Under the pieces are notes generated by a model. The model did no database searches. It saw nothing but the letters and a program-made list of their open reading frames with translations, and was not told the origin of the DNA. Below, piece by piece: positions 47,720 to 57,648 of a stretch of DNA of 64,000 nucleotides (its first letter is position 1; every line of letters begins with the position of its first letter). Both the position numbers and the translations under genes were made by a program. The DNA is from Ruegeria haliotis (GTDB lineage Bacteria; Pseudomonadota; Alphaproteobacteria; Rhodobacterales; Rhodobacteraceae): positions 269,515 to 333,514 of the forward strand of contig NZ_JABXWT010000002.1 of the NCBI RefSeq assembly GCF_013377785.1, read 5' to 3'.

Positions 47720-47723
47720 CAGT

Positions 47724-49133
47724 TCACTCTGCCGGTTCCGGCTCGTCCAGTTGCGCGACCCGGGCACCGGATTTGTTCGATGTGACCACACCCAGCGATT
47801 TCAGTTTACGGTGCAACGCGCTGCGCTCCATCCCGACAAAGCTGGCGGTGCGACTGATATTGCCGCCAAACCGGTTGATCTGGGTCAGCAAATATTCACG
47901 CTCGAACGCCTCGCGCGCTTCACGCAACGGCAGGGTTGCCAACGCGCCGGACAGAACAACGCGGCCCGACTCTTCGGCTTTGTCTTCGTCACTGGGCAGC
48001 TCGCGCGCCTCAATTGGACCGGTGCCATCACCCAGAATCAACACCCGTTCGACCAGGTTCTTGAGCTGGCGTACATTGCCTGGCCACGTCATCGTCTGAA
48101 GCAAAGCTACCGCCTCTTCTGACAACTCGCGAATAGGTAAACCTTGGGTTTCGTTGCACATATCGATGAAGTGTTGCGCAAGAACCGGAATATCCTCGCG
48201 CCGGTCCTCAAGCGATGGCACGGCAATCGGGACCACGTTCAGACGGTGATATAGCTCTTCACGGAACCGTTCGGCCACGATTTCGTCATCCAGATCACGG
48301 TTGGTCGAAGAGATCACCCGCAGGTCGACCCGCACCTTGTCGGCACCACCGACGCGCTGAAATTCCTGATCCACCAACACGCGCAAGATTTTGGACTGCG
48401 TGCCCAGAGGCATGTCAGCGACTTCATCGAAATAGACCACACCGCCATGGGCCTCTTCCAACAAGCCCGATTCCACGCCGCGTTCCGACGATTCACGCCC
48501 GAACAAAACCTCTTCCATCCGCTCAGGTTCGACCCCGGCACAGTTCACGGTCACGAAGGGTGCATTGGCCCGATTGGAATGCGCATGAATGTAACGCGCA
48601 GCGATTTCCTTGCCCGACCCGGCAGGCCCGCTCAGCATCACCCGGCCGTTCGACTTGGTCACTTTGTCCAACTGACCCTGCATGGCACGGAAAGAGGCCG
48701 ATTTGCCGATCATATCCGAATTGTTGACCTCTTTGCGCTTGAGCGAGGCGTTCTCGCGGCGCAGACGCGAGGTTTCCATCGCGCGGCGGATCACCACCAT
48801 CAACTGGTCAATGTTAAAGGGCTTTTCGATGAAATCATAAGCCCCTTGCTTGATCGCGGCCACGGCAATTTCAATGTTGCCATGCCCCGAAATGATCACC
48901 ACCGGCACATCCGGATTGTCCCGCTTTACGGCCTTCAGGATATCAATCCCGTCCATGCGGCTGTCCTTCAGCCAGATATCCAGGATCAGCAGCCCCGGTG
49001 GTTCGGCATTTATCGACGACATGCACTCGTCCGAGTTTGCCGCCAGCCGGGTTGAATAGCCTTCGTCCTCTAAAATGTCGGACACCAGCTCGCGAATATC
49101 GCGTTCGTCATCTACGATCAGAATGTCGCTCAT
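47724..49133 (-). CDS. ntrX: Nitrogen response regulator NtrX
   Basis: The 469-residue regulator has a receiver domain with phospho-Asp in LLILDIWLKDSRMDG near residue 53, an AAA+ domain with GPAGSGKEIAARYIHAHS near 170, and a Fis-type helix-turn-helix at the end (ISRTASFVGMERSALHRKLKSLGV). The sigma-54 contact loop GAFTGA is absent; the place reads VLFGRESSERGVESG. It therefore probably does not activate through sigma-54. Its ATG overlaps ntrY by four bases (ATGA). Confidence 0.93.
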   Translation of the reverse strand: MSDILIVDDERDIRELVSDILEDEGYSTRLAANSDECMSSINAEPPGLLILDIWLKDSRMDGIDILKAVKRDNPDVPVVIISGHGNIEIAVAAIKQGAYDFIEKPFNIDQLMVVIRRAMETSRLRRENASLKRKEVNNSDMIGKSASFRAMQGQLDKVTKSNGRVMLSGPAGSGKEIAARYIHAHSNRANAPFVTVNCAGVEPERMEEVLFGRESSERGVESGLLEEAHGGVVYFDEVADMPLGTQSKILRVLVDQEFQRVGGADKVRVDLRVISSTNRDLDDEIVAERFREELYHRLNVVPIAVPSLEDRREDIPVLAQHFIDMCNETQGLPIRELSEEAVALLQTMTWPGNVRQLKNLVERVLILGDGTGPIEARELPSDEDKAEESGRVVLSGALATLPLREAREAFEREYLLTQINRFGGNISRTASFVGMERSALHRKLKSLGVVTSNKSGARVAQLDEPEPAE

Positions 49134-51418
49134 CTTTGGCCTGCTTTCAGTTTGTTGGTTTTGATTGCCTGCTTCTGTGGCGCGGCTGTTGGGGAAATAT
49201 TGGCCCCCGGCAAACGGATCACGGCCATCGCGCCAAAATGGTCCTGTCCGTCAAATACGGGCGCGTCCTCCAAGGTCAGCGCTCCGCCGTGTTCTTCGAT
49301 GATCTTCTTGACGATGGGCAAGCCCAGCCCGGTCCCTTCGTCGCGTGTAGTTACATAGGGTTCGAACAACCGCGCCCGGTCTTCAGGCAGACCGATGCCA
49401 TTATCCGCAATGGTGATGACCGTACCGGCATCATCGCTGGAAACCGCCACTTTGACTTGGGGATCCAGATTATCAGGTGCGCCTTTTTCCTTCAGCGTTC
49501 CAATGGCTTCACCCGCGTTCTTGATCAAATTGGTCAACGCCTGATGCAACATGGTTGCATCAACATCGGCCATGATCTGCTGTTCTGGCAGATCCGCGTC
49601 AATCTGCACGTCCGGCTGACCCGCCTGTTGCAACAGAACCGCCTCGCGCACCAGGCCAACAACATTCTCTTCACGCCGGACAGGTTCCGGCATCCGCGCA
49701 AATTTCGAGAATTCATCGACGATGCGCCGCAGATCGTTGGTTTGCCGCACGATCACATCGGTCATGGATTCGAGGCTATCGCAGTCCTCTTCGTCCAGCT
49801 TGCGTGAAAACTTGCGCTTGATGCGTTCGGCGCTCAACTGAATTGGCGTCAGCGGATTCTTGATCTCATGTGCAATCCGACGTGCCACATCCCCCCACGC
49901 GGCCATTCGCTGGGCGCTGACCAGATCGGTGACGTCGTCAAAGGCGACCACATAGCCTTCAAGCCCACCGTCCTCGCCCCGACGGGTCGCCATACGCACC
50001 AAGAGGTTTTCAAGCTGGCCCTTTCGGGTAACCTTGATCTCGCCCTGCACTGCCTCTTGCCCGCTGTCCTTCAAACCCTCAAACAACGGCAGAAACTCTG
50101 GCACGGCAATACCAATGGCCAGATGATTTTCCCCGCGCGACCAATCCAACAACCGTTCGGCCGAGCGGTTCACAAAGGTCACGCATCCATCCGGATCCAC
50201 ACCGACCACACCGGAGGTAACAGAGCTCAGGACGGAATCGAACAAACGACGGCGAATTTCAATCTGACGGGTATTCTCCAGCAGCGTATCACGCTGACCC
50301 TTCAATTGCCGCGTCATCTGGTTGAAGTAGCGTCCCAGCATGGCGATCTCGTCGTCGCTGGCCTCTTCGATGACCTGCACGCTCAAATCGCCAGCACCAA
50401 CCCGCTGCGCCGCTGTCGTCAGGCGGCCAACAGGGCGAGACAGACGCTCAGCAAACCACATACCCAACGACATCGCGGCCAAAATCAGGATCAGCGCAAA
50501 TCCCAAATAAAGCAGCCCAAATTCGAACAGGACCCTGCCCCGATCATTTTCCAACTGCTGGTAGAACTGCGCCGTTTCCTTGGTGTCATCGAGCAGCGTC
50601 AGCAGCTGCCCGTCCACTTCGCGGCTGACATACAGATAGCGGTCGAGATAAGCCTCCAATTGCACCAGCGCCCGAAATTCATTGTTTGGCCAATCGGCGA
50701 TGATCAGCAGACCACTGTCCGTGGCCTCGACGATCTGTTCGGGTGTGGGCGGTTCGTAGTTGAACAGATAAGACCGATCGCCGCGCGACCGGATCTCACC
50801 GCTGCCATCGATGACATAGGCTTCACGCAGGCCCCGCTGAATCTGCGCCTGACCTTGCGCCAGAACCTCGCGCAATTCAGCATCCGAGATATAGAAATCC
50901 ACGGCGCGTGCATTGTCCAGAAAGCGGGCCAGCACACCAGCGTCCTGGGTCAAGCCATGGCGGTGCTCTAATTCATACGCCTCGGCGGCGGTGAGAGACG
51001 AGCCAACGACCTGCCGGACACGATCCGAAAACCACCCCTCAAGGCCGATATTCACCGTCAGACCGGCAAAGATCGCAACCGTGACAGTCGGAACCAGCGC
51101 CAAAAGCGTAAAGGCCCCGATCAGCCGCAAATGCAGGCGCGAGCCCGCCGATTTGGCCCGCCGCGCTGCGATCAGGTTGCCGATCTGGCTCAATACAAGT
51201 GCGGCGACAACCAGCACATAAACCAAATCCGCAAGCAGAATCAGGCGCAGCGTTGGTGCCGACGCCCCAAGATCAAATGGTCCAATAACCAGATAAGTGG
51301 CCAATGCCAGCGCAGGCCCCAGAAGAACAAGCCCCAAGGTGCCGAAATTGCGCAGTTTTCGGGATTTCCGCCACCGATTGATCGATAGGATCATCCCGCT
51401 CTGTGCTCGGGTTGCCAC
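49130..51418 (-). CDS. ntrY: Nitrogen sensor histidine kinase NtrY
   Basis: The 762-residue sensor has N-terminal membrane helices (residues 22-45, 50-75 and 90-115), a periplasmic domain of about 170 residues, another helix near 300, then HAMP, PAS, the H-box [18 protein letters not shown] near 540 and the ATPase motifs DNGIGLPEDRARLFEPYVTTRDEGTGLGLPI near 690-715. It phosphorylates NtrX. The start is GTG at 51418 with GAGG seven bases upstream. Confidence 0.94.
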   Translation of the reverse strand: MATRAQSGMILSINRWRKSRKLRNFGTLGLVLLGPALALATYLVIGPFDLGASAPTLRLILLADLVYVLVVAALVLSQIGNLIAARRAKSAGSRLHLRLIGAFTLLALVPTVTVAIFAGLTVNIGLEGWFSDRVRQVVGSSLTAAEAYELEHRHGLTQDAGVLARFLDNARAVDFYISDAELREVLAQGQAQIQRGLREAYVIDGSGEIRSRGDRSYLFNYEPPTPEQIVEATDSGLLIIADWPNNEFRALVQLEAYLDRYLYVSREVDGQLLTLLDDTKETAQFYQQLENDRGRVLFEFGLLYLGFALILILAAMSLGMWFAERLSRPVGRLTTAAQRVGAGDLSVQVIEEASDDEIAMLGRYFNQMTRQLKGQRDTLLENTRQIEIRRRLFDSVLSSVTSGVVGVDPDGCVTFVNRSAERLLDWSRGENHLAIGIAVPEFLPLFEGLKDSGQEAVQGEIKVTRKGQLENLLVRMATRRGEDGGLEGYVVAFDDVTDLVSAQRMAAWGDVARRIAHEIKNPLTPIQLSAERIKRKFSRKLDEEDCDSLESMTDVIVRQTNDLRRIVDEFSKFARMPEPVRREENVVGLVREAVLLQQAGQPDVQIDADLPEQQIMADVDATMLHQALTNLIKNAGEAIGTLKEKGAPDNLDPQVKVAVSSDDAGTVITIADNGIGLPEDRARLFEPYVTTRDEGTGLGLPIVKKIIEEHGGALTLEDAPVFDGQDHFGAMAVIRLPGANISPTAAPQKQAIKTNKLKAGQR

Positions 51419-51517
51419 CGTCTGCCCTCATCCTGATGTGCCGCATGCGCGGCTGACCGCCATATATCGTGATCTTTTCCGGATAGAGACCCGGATGCCA
51501 CGGTTTGTGTGGCGATA

Positions 51518-52894
51518 TTACATCAGTTTGCGTCGGCGTGTCACCTGAATATCGAGGTCAGTAATCTTTTTCCTCAGCGTATTCCGATTAATCCCAAGTA
51601 AATCAGCGCATTTTGCCTGATTTCCACCTGTCGCCTCCAGGGCAATTTCGATCAAAGGCGCCTCAACTTCCCGCAATATCCGCTGATACAGGCCCGGCGG
51701 AGGCAACATGTTACCATGCAAATCAAAGTATCGCTGCAAGTGACGCTGGACCGAGGTCGACAGTTTCTCGCGTTCTCCGCCCCCAAGAATCGGTTCGGCT
51801 TCGGGTTGACTGCCCAACACCATTTCGACTTCGGCTTTGGATATCTCGTCCGCGCGACTGGTCAAACTCAGACGTCGGACGGCGTTTTCCAACTGCCGCA
51901 CATTACCCGGCCAGGAGTAGCGCCGGACCAACTCCACGGCTTCGGGGCTGAGCCAACGTTTCGTACCATTCTCACGCTCTTCTCGCGCCTGAAAATGGTC
52001 GGTCAACAGCGGGATGTCATCTACCCGTTCGCGTAAGGCCGGCACATGAACCGTTGCCCCGCACAGACGATAATACAGGTCTTGACGAACGCGGCCGCTT
52101 TCCATCCCCTCGGTCAAATCCGATTGGCTGGTGGCCATGAACCGTGGAACATGATCGCCGGGCGTATCCATCATGCGAACGATACGGGCCTGTATTTCAT
52201 CCTCAAAATCAGCAATCTCTTCAATCAACAGCGTCCCGCCACGCACCCGCGCCAAGACTCTCGCAGGCCCTTCAAGATCGCGCAGATCAGTTGCGGTCGT
52301 AGTGACAAAAGGCAACGTTCTTCTATCCGAAAAGTCATGGATAGCACGGGCAATCAGTGACTTGCCCGTCCCACTTTCACCAGAAATCATCACCGACAGA
52401 TCAGTATTCATCACCCGCGCCACCAACCGGTACAAAGCCTGCATGACCGGTGTTCGCCCGACCAGAGGTAACTCATCCGGGTGGTCCTCATCGCTGGTGG
52501 CAGGTTCAGGTTGGATGTGTTGGATGTGCTGTGTCTGTTCCAACGCGCGGGCCGTACGTTTCATAAGGTCCGGTAGGTCAAACGGTTTTGGCAAATAATC
52601 GTAGGCATCTGCCTCGGCTGCTTGAATCGCTGTCATGATCGTGTTCTGGGCCGAGATCACGATGACCGGCAATCCGGGTCGGTCCTGTGCGATTTTCGGC
52701 AGCATCTCCAGACCGTTACCGTCCGGCATGACAACGTCTGAAATCACCACGTCGCCTTTGCCCTCACCGACCCAGCGCATCAGAGTAGTCAACGACGATG
52801 TGGCGTGCACCCTGCACCCGGCCCGCGTCAAAGCCTGGGTCAGAACGGTTCGGATCGTGCGGTCGTCATCTGCGACCAGGACTGTGCCATCCAT
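51518..52894 (-). CDS. ntrC: Nitrogen regulator NtrC (GAFTGA-less type)
   Basis: The 458-residue regulator has the receiver Asp in [16 protein letters not shown] near residue 54, an AAA+ domain with [18 protein letters not shown] near 170 and [18 protein letters not shown] near 330, and a Fis-type DNA-binding end ([20 protein letters not shown]). The sigma-54 GAFTGA loop is missing, as in Rhodobacter NtrC, which works with the housekeeping sigma factor. The ATG shares one base with the ntrB stop and follows GGAGATCACCTG. The longer frame is rejected. Confidence 0.93.
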   Translation of the reverse strand: MDGTVLVADDDRTIRTVLTQALTRAGCRVHATSSLTTLMRWVGEGKGDVVISDVVMPDGNGLEMLPKIAQDRPGLPVIVISAQNTIMTAIQAAEADAYDYLPKPFDLPDLMKRTARALEQTQHIQHIQPEPATSDEDHPDELPLVGRTPVMQALYRLVARVMNTDLSVMISGESGTGKSLIARAIHDFSDRRTLPFVTTTATDLRDLEGPARVLARVRGGTLLIEEIADFEDEIQARIVRMMDTPGDHVPRFMATSQSDLTEGMESGRVRQDLYYRLCGATVHVPALRERVDDIPLLTDHFQAREERENGTKRWLSPEAVELVRRYSWPGNVRQLENAVRRLSLTSRADEISKAEVEMVLGSQPEAEPILGGGEREKLSTSVQRHLQRYFDLHGNMLPPPGLYQRILREVEAPLIEIALEATGGNQAKCADLLGINRNTLRKKITDLDIQVTRRRKLM

Positions 52895-53982
52895 CAGGTG
52901 ATCTCCTTGTTGACTTGTGTGTCTTCGCGCGGCGCACGCCGTAGGGACAGGCGGAACACTGTGCGCCCGGGAACGGACTCGGCCGTGATCCACCCGTCAT
53001 GGTCCGAGACAATTTTGCTGACCAATGCCAGACCCAGCCCAGTGCCGTTTTCCTTGCCGGAAACGAAGGGGTCAAAAATGTCTCCGAGGATGTCCTCGGG
53101 CAGACCCGGCCCGTCATCGATAACCTCAATCTGCAAGGGTAGCGAATGACCCGATCCGTCACTGCGGCGCAGGCGGAAAGAGTGTTCGAAATACGTGCGC
53201 AACCGAATGGTTCCACCCTTGGGTCCAGCGGCTTCTGAGGCGTTCTTGAGCAAGTTCAACACCACCTGCAGGAACTGGTCTGGATCACCATAGGCCAGCG
53301 GTAGCGACGGGTCGTAATCCTCGATAATCGTCATGTCCGCGCCGAACCCCAACAAGGCCGACCGCCGCGCGCGGTCCAGAACATCGTGGATGTTGACCGG
53401 TTTGAAATCAGGCTGTGAGAGGTTGCCGAATTGCTCGACTTGTTCCAGAAGTTTCACGATCCGTCGACTCTCAGCCACAATTAGATCTGTAAGTTCAAGA
53501 TCTTGTGGCGGGATATTCATGCTCAACAACTGTGCGGCACCGGTGATCCCGGCCAGAGGATTCTTGATCTCGTGCGCCAGCATTTCGGCCATGCCAATCG
53601 CAGATTGCGCCGCCGATTTGACCGTGTTGCCACGTGTCATCCGCCCGGCCAGTTCGCGTGGTGAAATGATCATGATCATCGAACCGGCGTACCCCACCAG
53701 AGGCGCAATCTGCAGCGCACACTGTAACGGTGCCCGATTGCCTGATCCCACATCCACATCATTGACAAACAATGGTGTACCCTGCTGGCGCGCACGCAGG
53801 AACGCCTCTTCCAGGGGGGCATCGACGGCGATCTGATCCCAAACCGGATGGCCGACCACGGATTTCCGTGAGGCGTTCAGAAACCCCTCACCTGACGAAT
53901 TGACATCGGAAATACGATCCTCGGTGTCGATAATGAAAACCGGGACCGGCAGCGAGTTCCAGATGTCCTGATCCGAAGTCAC
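52894..53982 (-). CDS. ntrB: Nitrogen regulation histidine kinase NtrB
   Basis: The 362-residue cytoplasmic sensor has a PAS domain ([22 protein letters not shown]), the H-box [18 protein letters not shown] near residue 142, and the ATPase motifs [44 protein letters not shown]. It would phosphorylate NtrC under nitrogen control by PII. The start is GTG and overlaps the dusB stop by GTGA. Confidence 0.94.
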   Translation of the reverse strand: MTSDQDIWNSLPVPVFIIDTEDRISDVNSSGEGFLNASRKSVVGHPVWDQIAVDAPLEEAFLRARQQGTPLFVNDVDVGSGNRAPLQCALQIAPLVGYAGSMIMIISPRELAGRMTRGNTVKSAAQSAIGMAEMLAHEIKNPLAGITGAAQLLSMNIPPQDLELTDLIVAESRRIVKLLEQVEQFGNLSQPDFKPVNIHDVLDRARRSALLGFGADMTIIEDYDPSLPLAYGDPDQFLQVVLNLLKNASEAAGPKGGTIRLRTYFEHSFRLRRSDGSGHSLPLQIEVIDDGPGLPEDILGDIFDPFVSGKENGTGLGLALVSKIVSDHDGWITAESVPGRTVFRLSLRRAPREDTQVNKEIT

Positions 53983-54962
53983 GCCGCCACCTCTGCCGCA
54001 CCGTTCAGAGCATCTCCGATCAGGCGCAGCACCTCCTCTGTGTCACGCGAGGTCAGAACCGCGCGACGCAACGGCACCGGGGTGTGGGCCTCATCCATGT
54101 ACCAACCGAGATGCTTGCGCGCGACACGCAGGCCCAGATCGGCGCCGTAAAACCCTAACATCGCTTGATAATGCGCACGTACCATATCGACCAAGGCTGC
54201 GCCGGTCGGAATATCTGGGGCATCGGTTCCATAAATCTCATTGCAGATCTGGGCCAAAGCCCAAGGCTTGCCCTGTGCCCCGCGCCCCACCATGACACCA
54301 TCAGCACCAGAGTGCTGCAAAGCGGTACGGGCGGCATTGGTATCTATAATGTCCCCATTCGCGATCACCGGGATCGAAACCGCCTCTTTCACCGCGCGAA
54401 TAGCCCGCCAATCAGCATGTCCTTTGTAAAATTGGCACCGTGTGCGCCCGTGGATCGTGACCATCTGAATGCCGGCATCCTGCGCCCGCCGCGCCACGTC
54501 AGGAGCGTTCAGCAAGGTGTCATCCCAACCCAACCGGGTTTTCAGTGTCACCGGCACGTCAACGGCCTCGACCACAGCCTCGATCAACGTCAGTGCATGA
54601 TTGGGCGTCTTCAACAAGGCCGAGCCGGAATAGCCATTGGTCACCTTCTTTGCCGGACAGCCCATGTTGATGTCGATCACCCGGGCGCCCCGATCGGCCA
54701 CCTGACGCGCGGCCTCGGCCATCCAATGTGCCTCACGTCCCGCCAACTGAACGGCGGTGTTTTCCACATCTGCTGACAGTTCGGCCCGCTCGCGCACACC
54801 GGGCTTGGCCTGCACCATCTCTTGACTGGCGACCATCTCGCTGACCACCATTCCCGCGCCAAAGCGCATCACAAGATCGCGAAAGGGCCGATCCGTGATT
54901 CCGGCCATCGGGGCCAGCAAGACCGGCGGGTTCAGATCCTTGTCAGCAAGATGCAGTGTCAA
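53979..54962 (-). CDS. dusB: tRNA-dihydrouridine synthase DusB (NifR3)
   Basis: The 327-residue flavoenzyme reduces uridine to dihydrouridine in tRNA. Signatures are [44 protein letters not shown] with the active-site cysteine, [17 protein letters not shown] and GRGAQGKPW. The TTG at 54962 with AAGGA upstream gives the family-size start [19 protein letters not shown]; a TTG 25 codons earlier makes it unusually long. It leads the ntr operon, as in Rhodobacter, where it is called nifR3. Confidence 0.9.
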   Translation of the reverse strand: MTLHLADKDLNPPVLLAPMAGITDRPFRDLVMRFGAGMVVSEMVASQEMVQAKPGVRERAELSADVENTAVQLAGREAHWMAEAARQVADRGARVIDINMGCPAKKVTNGYSGSALLKTPNHALTLIEAVVEAVDVPVTLKTRLGWDDTLLNAPDVARRAQDAGIQMVTIHGRTRCQFYKGHADWRAIRAVKEAVSIPVIANGDIIDTNAARTALQHSGADGVMVGRGAQGKPWALAQICNEIYGTDAPDIPTGAALVDMVRAHYQAMLGFYGADLGLRVARKHLGWYMDEAHTPVPLRRAVLTSRDTEEVLRLIGDALNGAAEVAA

Positions 54963-55146
54963 CGTGCTTAATCCTTGGGCAATTGCGGGATTGATATCGA
55001 ATTCGGCGCATATGAACAACAAAACGGAGGCTCGCAAGCCTGCAAAATCATCACTTGCTTAATTTTTAGGCAGGTTGACGCAGGTGATTGCCTCTACATT
55101 CACCGCCGCCTAAACATTGCCCTGAAAACAGGAGCACTGAACCCTC

Positions 55147-56277
55147 ATGACAACCGCCGCCATCATCGTTGCTGCAGGACGCGGACTACGCGCCGGGGGC
55201 GGCACACCCAAGCAATGGCGGGCTCTGGCGGGTCGCCGCGTGGCGGACTGGACCATCGACAGGTTTCGGGACCAGGTCGATCATGTCGTGCTGGTGCTGT
55301 CCCCCGATGACGATGCCGCGTGGCAAGAGTTTAGCGACGGCGATCTGATCCTAGCCTCCGGCGGCAGCGACCGGGCTGCTTCGGTGCGCAATGGGCTGGA
55401 GGCTTTGGTGGATCGTGCCATCACTCAGGTCCTCATTCACGACGTCGCCCGCCCCTGTGTCAGCATCAGCATTATTCAGAACGTGCTGGCCGCGCTTGAA
55501 ACTCACAGCGCCGCAGCACCCGGCCTGACCGTGACCGACGCGCTTTGGACCGGGGACGACACGGTTGTGACGGGAACTCAGGACCGCACCGGCTTGTATG
55601 CCGCACAGACACCTCAGGGGTTTCACTATGAGGCCATCGTTGCAGCCCACGCCGCCCATGCCGGAGGCGCTGCAGACGATGTCGAGGTGGCGCGTGTCGC
55701 TGGGCTGGAAGTGGCCATCGTGCCGGGCGATCTGGACAATATCAAAATCACTTGCCCCGAGGATTTTGCCCGGGCGGAACGCATAATGAGACAGGATATG
55801 GATGTAAGGCTGGGCAACGGCTATGACGTGCACCGTTTTGGTGACGGGGATCACGTCATACTATGTGGCGTGAAGATCCCACATGATCGTGGGTTGCAAG
55901 GGCATTCGGATGCCGATGTGGGCATGCACGCGGTGACGGATGCAATTTATGGCGCTTTGGCGCAGGGCGACATTGGTCAGCACTTCCCACCTTCCGACCC
56001 GCAATGGAAAGGCGCGGCGAGCGAGATCTTTCTGCGCCATGCGGTCGAACTGGCCGAGCAGATGGGATACCGCATCTCGAATGTCGATTGCACGCTGGTT
56101 TGTGAATACCCAAAAATCGGCCCCCATGCGCAGGCCATGCGGGAAGAGATGTCGAATATCATGGGATTACGACCCGATCAGGTCTCGGTCAAGGCGACCA
56201 CGTCCGAGCGTTTGGGCTTTACCGGACGCAGTGAAGGCATTGCCTCGCTGGCCACTGCCTGTCTGGTGAAATCATGA
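55147..56277 (+). CDS. ispDF: Bifunctional IspD/IspF isoprenoid enzyme
   Basis: The 376-residue fusion carries out two steps of the MEP pathway. The N-terminal IspD domain (about 1-220) has [31 protein letters not shown] and [12 protein letters not shown], and makes CDP-methylerythritol. The C-terminal IspF domain begins [15 protein letters not shown] near 219, with [18 protein letters not shown] and [17 protein letters not shown], and forms the cyclodiphosphate. The fusion is usual in alphaproteobacteria. It overlaps pgpA by ATGA and is divergent from dusB. Confidence 0.96.
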   Translation: MTTAAIIVAAGRGLRAGGGTPKQWRALAGRRVADWTIDRFRDQVDHVVLVLSPDDDAAWQEFSDGDLILASGGSDRAASVRNGLEALVDRAITQVLIHDVARPCVSISIIQNVLAALETHSAAAPGLTVTDALWTGDDTVVTGTQDRTGLYAAQTPQGFHYEAIVAAHAAHAGGAADDVEVARVAGLEVAIVPGDLDNIKITCPEDFARAERIMRQDMDVRLGNGYDVHRFGDGDHVILCGVKIPHDRGLQGHSDADVGMHAVTDAIYGALAQGDIGQHFPPSDPQWKGAASEIFLRHAVELAEQMGYRISNVDCTLVCEYPKIGPHAQAMREEMSNIMGLRPDQVSVKATTSERLGFTGRSEGIASLATACLVKS

Positions 56278-56771
56278 ACGCCGCGCGCCTGATTGGAACC
56301 GTTTGCGGCGTAGGTTACCTGCGCCCGGCACCGGGTACATGGGGATCGCTGGCGGCCCTGCCGTTAGCGTGGGTACTGCACTCGCTGGGTGGATTTCCGC
56401 TGCTGGTGCTGGCAACCGCCGCCGTGTTCTTCGCAGGCCTTTGGGCCACCGGCGTCATGACGGCCGGCCAAGAGGATCACGACCCCTCTGAGATCGTTGT
56501 CGACGAAGTTGCGGGGCAGTTCATTGCCTTGTGGGCAATCTCGTACCCGTCCTGGGCGCATGGCATCGACATCACGGCGCTGTGGCCCGGCTGGGTCGCA
56601 GGATTTGTCCTGTTCCGCCTGTTCGACATCACCAAACTCGGCCCCATCGGTTGGGCCGACCGGCGCGGCGACCCGATGGGCGTGATGCTGGACGACGTGA
56701 TCGCCGGTGTGTTTGCGGCAATCGGCGTGGTGATCCTGGCGGGAATCTCACACGGAGTTCTGGGTCTATGA
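56274..56771 (+). CDS. pgpA: Phosphatidylglycerophosphatase A
   Basis: The 165-residue membrane enzyme dephosphorylates phosphatidylglycerophosphate to phosphatidylglycerol. It shows [22 protein letters not shown] at the start, [17 protein letters not shown] near 66 and [34 protein letters not shown] near 110-150, with the conserved acidic residues. Three to four helices are predicted by eye. It is coupled to ispDF and to cinA by four-base overlaps at both ends. Confidence 0.95.
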   Translation: MNAARLIGTVCGVGYLRPAPGTWGSLAALPLAWVLHSLGGFPLLVLATAAVFFAGLWATGVMTAGQEDHDPSEIVVDEVAGQFIALWAISYPSWAHGIDITALWPGWVAGFVLFRLFDITKLGPIGWADRRGDPMGVMLDDVIAGVFAAIGVVILAGISHGVLGL

Positions 56772-57250
56772 CCGTAAGCGATCTGCTGGACCGAGCCAAA
56801 GCGTGTAACATAATGATCGCCACCGCCGAAAGCTGCACGGGCGGCATGGTCGCCGCCGCCCTAACCGACATTCCCGGCAGCTCAGCCGTGGTTGAGCGTG
56901 GGTTCGTCACCTACACCAACCGCGCCAAACAAGAAATGTTGGGCGTAGAGACCGATACGCTCGACACCCACGGCGCCGTTTCCGAAAACGTCGCACGGGA
57001 AATGGCCGAAGGCGCGCTGCAACACTCGGCCGCCCAACTGGCGGTGTCGGTCACGGGAATTGCAGGACCGGGTGGGTCGGAATTCAAACCCGAGGGCCGC
57101 GTCTGTTTCGGGCTTGCAGCCGCAGGCCAACCGACACGGACCGAAACCATCGAGTTCGGCGCATTGGGTCGGAACACCGTTCGCCGCGCAGCGCGGGATC
57201 ATGCGCTGGACCTGCTGGCGCAGGGGCTTTCGCGCACTGCCCAGAATTAA
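56768..57250 (+). CDS. CinA C-terminal domain protein (nicotinamide-nucleotide amidohydrolase, PncC)
   Basis: The 160-residue protein matches the stand-alone CinA C-terminal domain, which deamidates NMN to nicotinate mononucleotide. It has IATAESCTGGMVAAALTDIPGSSAV near residue 16, GFVTYTNRAKQEMLGV near 45 and SVTGIAGPGGSEFKPEGRVCFGLA near 95. The start ATG overlaps the pgpA stop by four bases; the longer frame running into pgpA is rejected. The N-terminal CinA domain is absent, as in E. coli PncC. Confidence 0.92.
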   Translation: MTVSDLLDRAKACNIMIATAESCTGGMVAAALTDIPGSSAVVERGFVTYTNRAKQEMLGVETDTLDTHGAVSENVAREMAEGALQHSAAQLAVSVTGIAGPGGSEFKPEGRVCFGLAAAGQPTRTETIEFGALGRNTVRRAARDHALDLLAQGLSRTAQN

Positions 57251-57309
57251 ACCGCGCCCGAACAGCTGACACAAATCCTGACACCACGTGAAAAAGGGCG
57301 CCAAAATAG

Positions 57310-57498
57310 GCGCCTGACCTGATCGTCGGCGCGTATGCCGAACAGTTGGGTAGCAGGATGATGTTGGATGCCTTTACGGCAGCTGTCATAATCGTGTTGG
57401 TCAAACAGGTTGCACTGATCACCCCATTTCGCGTAGACGCCGAGACCAAGACAAACGGGCTCGACCTCTCGGTACAGGGGAACGCGCCTATGACATGA
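57310..57498 (+). pseudogene. C-terminal remnant of an ammonium transporter (Amt-like)
   Basis: The open frame from 57310 to the TGA at 57496 encodes about 62 residues with no start codon until 57358. It reads as a last membrane helix (LDAFTAAVIIVLVKQVALI) followed by FRVDAETKTNGLDLSVQGNAP, which resembles the cytoplasmic tail of Amt/AmtB proteins (LRV-x-EEE-x-x-GLD-x-x-x-HGE). The body of the gene is missing and an in-frame stop lies just upstream at 57307. The strong terminator at 57542 would fit the old gene end. Identification is by eye; a short real gene from 57358 is possible. Confidence 0.5.
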
Positions 57499-57541
57499 GC
57501 AGCTGAGCCCACCTCAGCCAGCTCTGCGCCCGCAAGGGCAC

Positions 57542-57574
57542 AAGCGGACCTCCTGGAGGTCCGCTTTTCTTTTG
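57542..57574 (+). terminator. Rho-independent terminator upstream of pyrE
   Basis: AAGCGGACCTC (57542-57552) pairs perfectly over 11 bases with GAGGTCCGCTT (57556-57566), followed by TTCTTTT. It lies 292 bases after cinA and 44 after the Amt-like remnant. Confidence 0.9.
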
Positions 57575-57648
57575 CGCCATCCCCTCTCGACACCAGCCCC
57601 GAGGTCAGGCTATCAGCCCGCAACGCCATTCAGTCCAGAGGTCCTGCC

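Larger units (their letters stand above)
57251..57648. other. Intergenic region with Amt-like remnant and terminator
   Basis: These 398 bases between cinA and pyrE hold a GGCGCC-aaaata-GGCGCC hairpin (57297-57314), the coding-like fragment at 57310-57498, and a strong terminator at 57542. The last 70 bases probably contain the pyrE promoter. Nothing else was recognised. Confidence 0.6.

Noticed and set aside
57297..57314. GGCGCC hairpin after cinA as its terminator
   Set aside because: The stem is only six bases and no T-run follows on the plus strand; the A-run lies on the wrong side for cinA.
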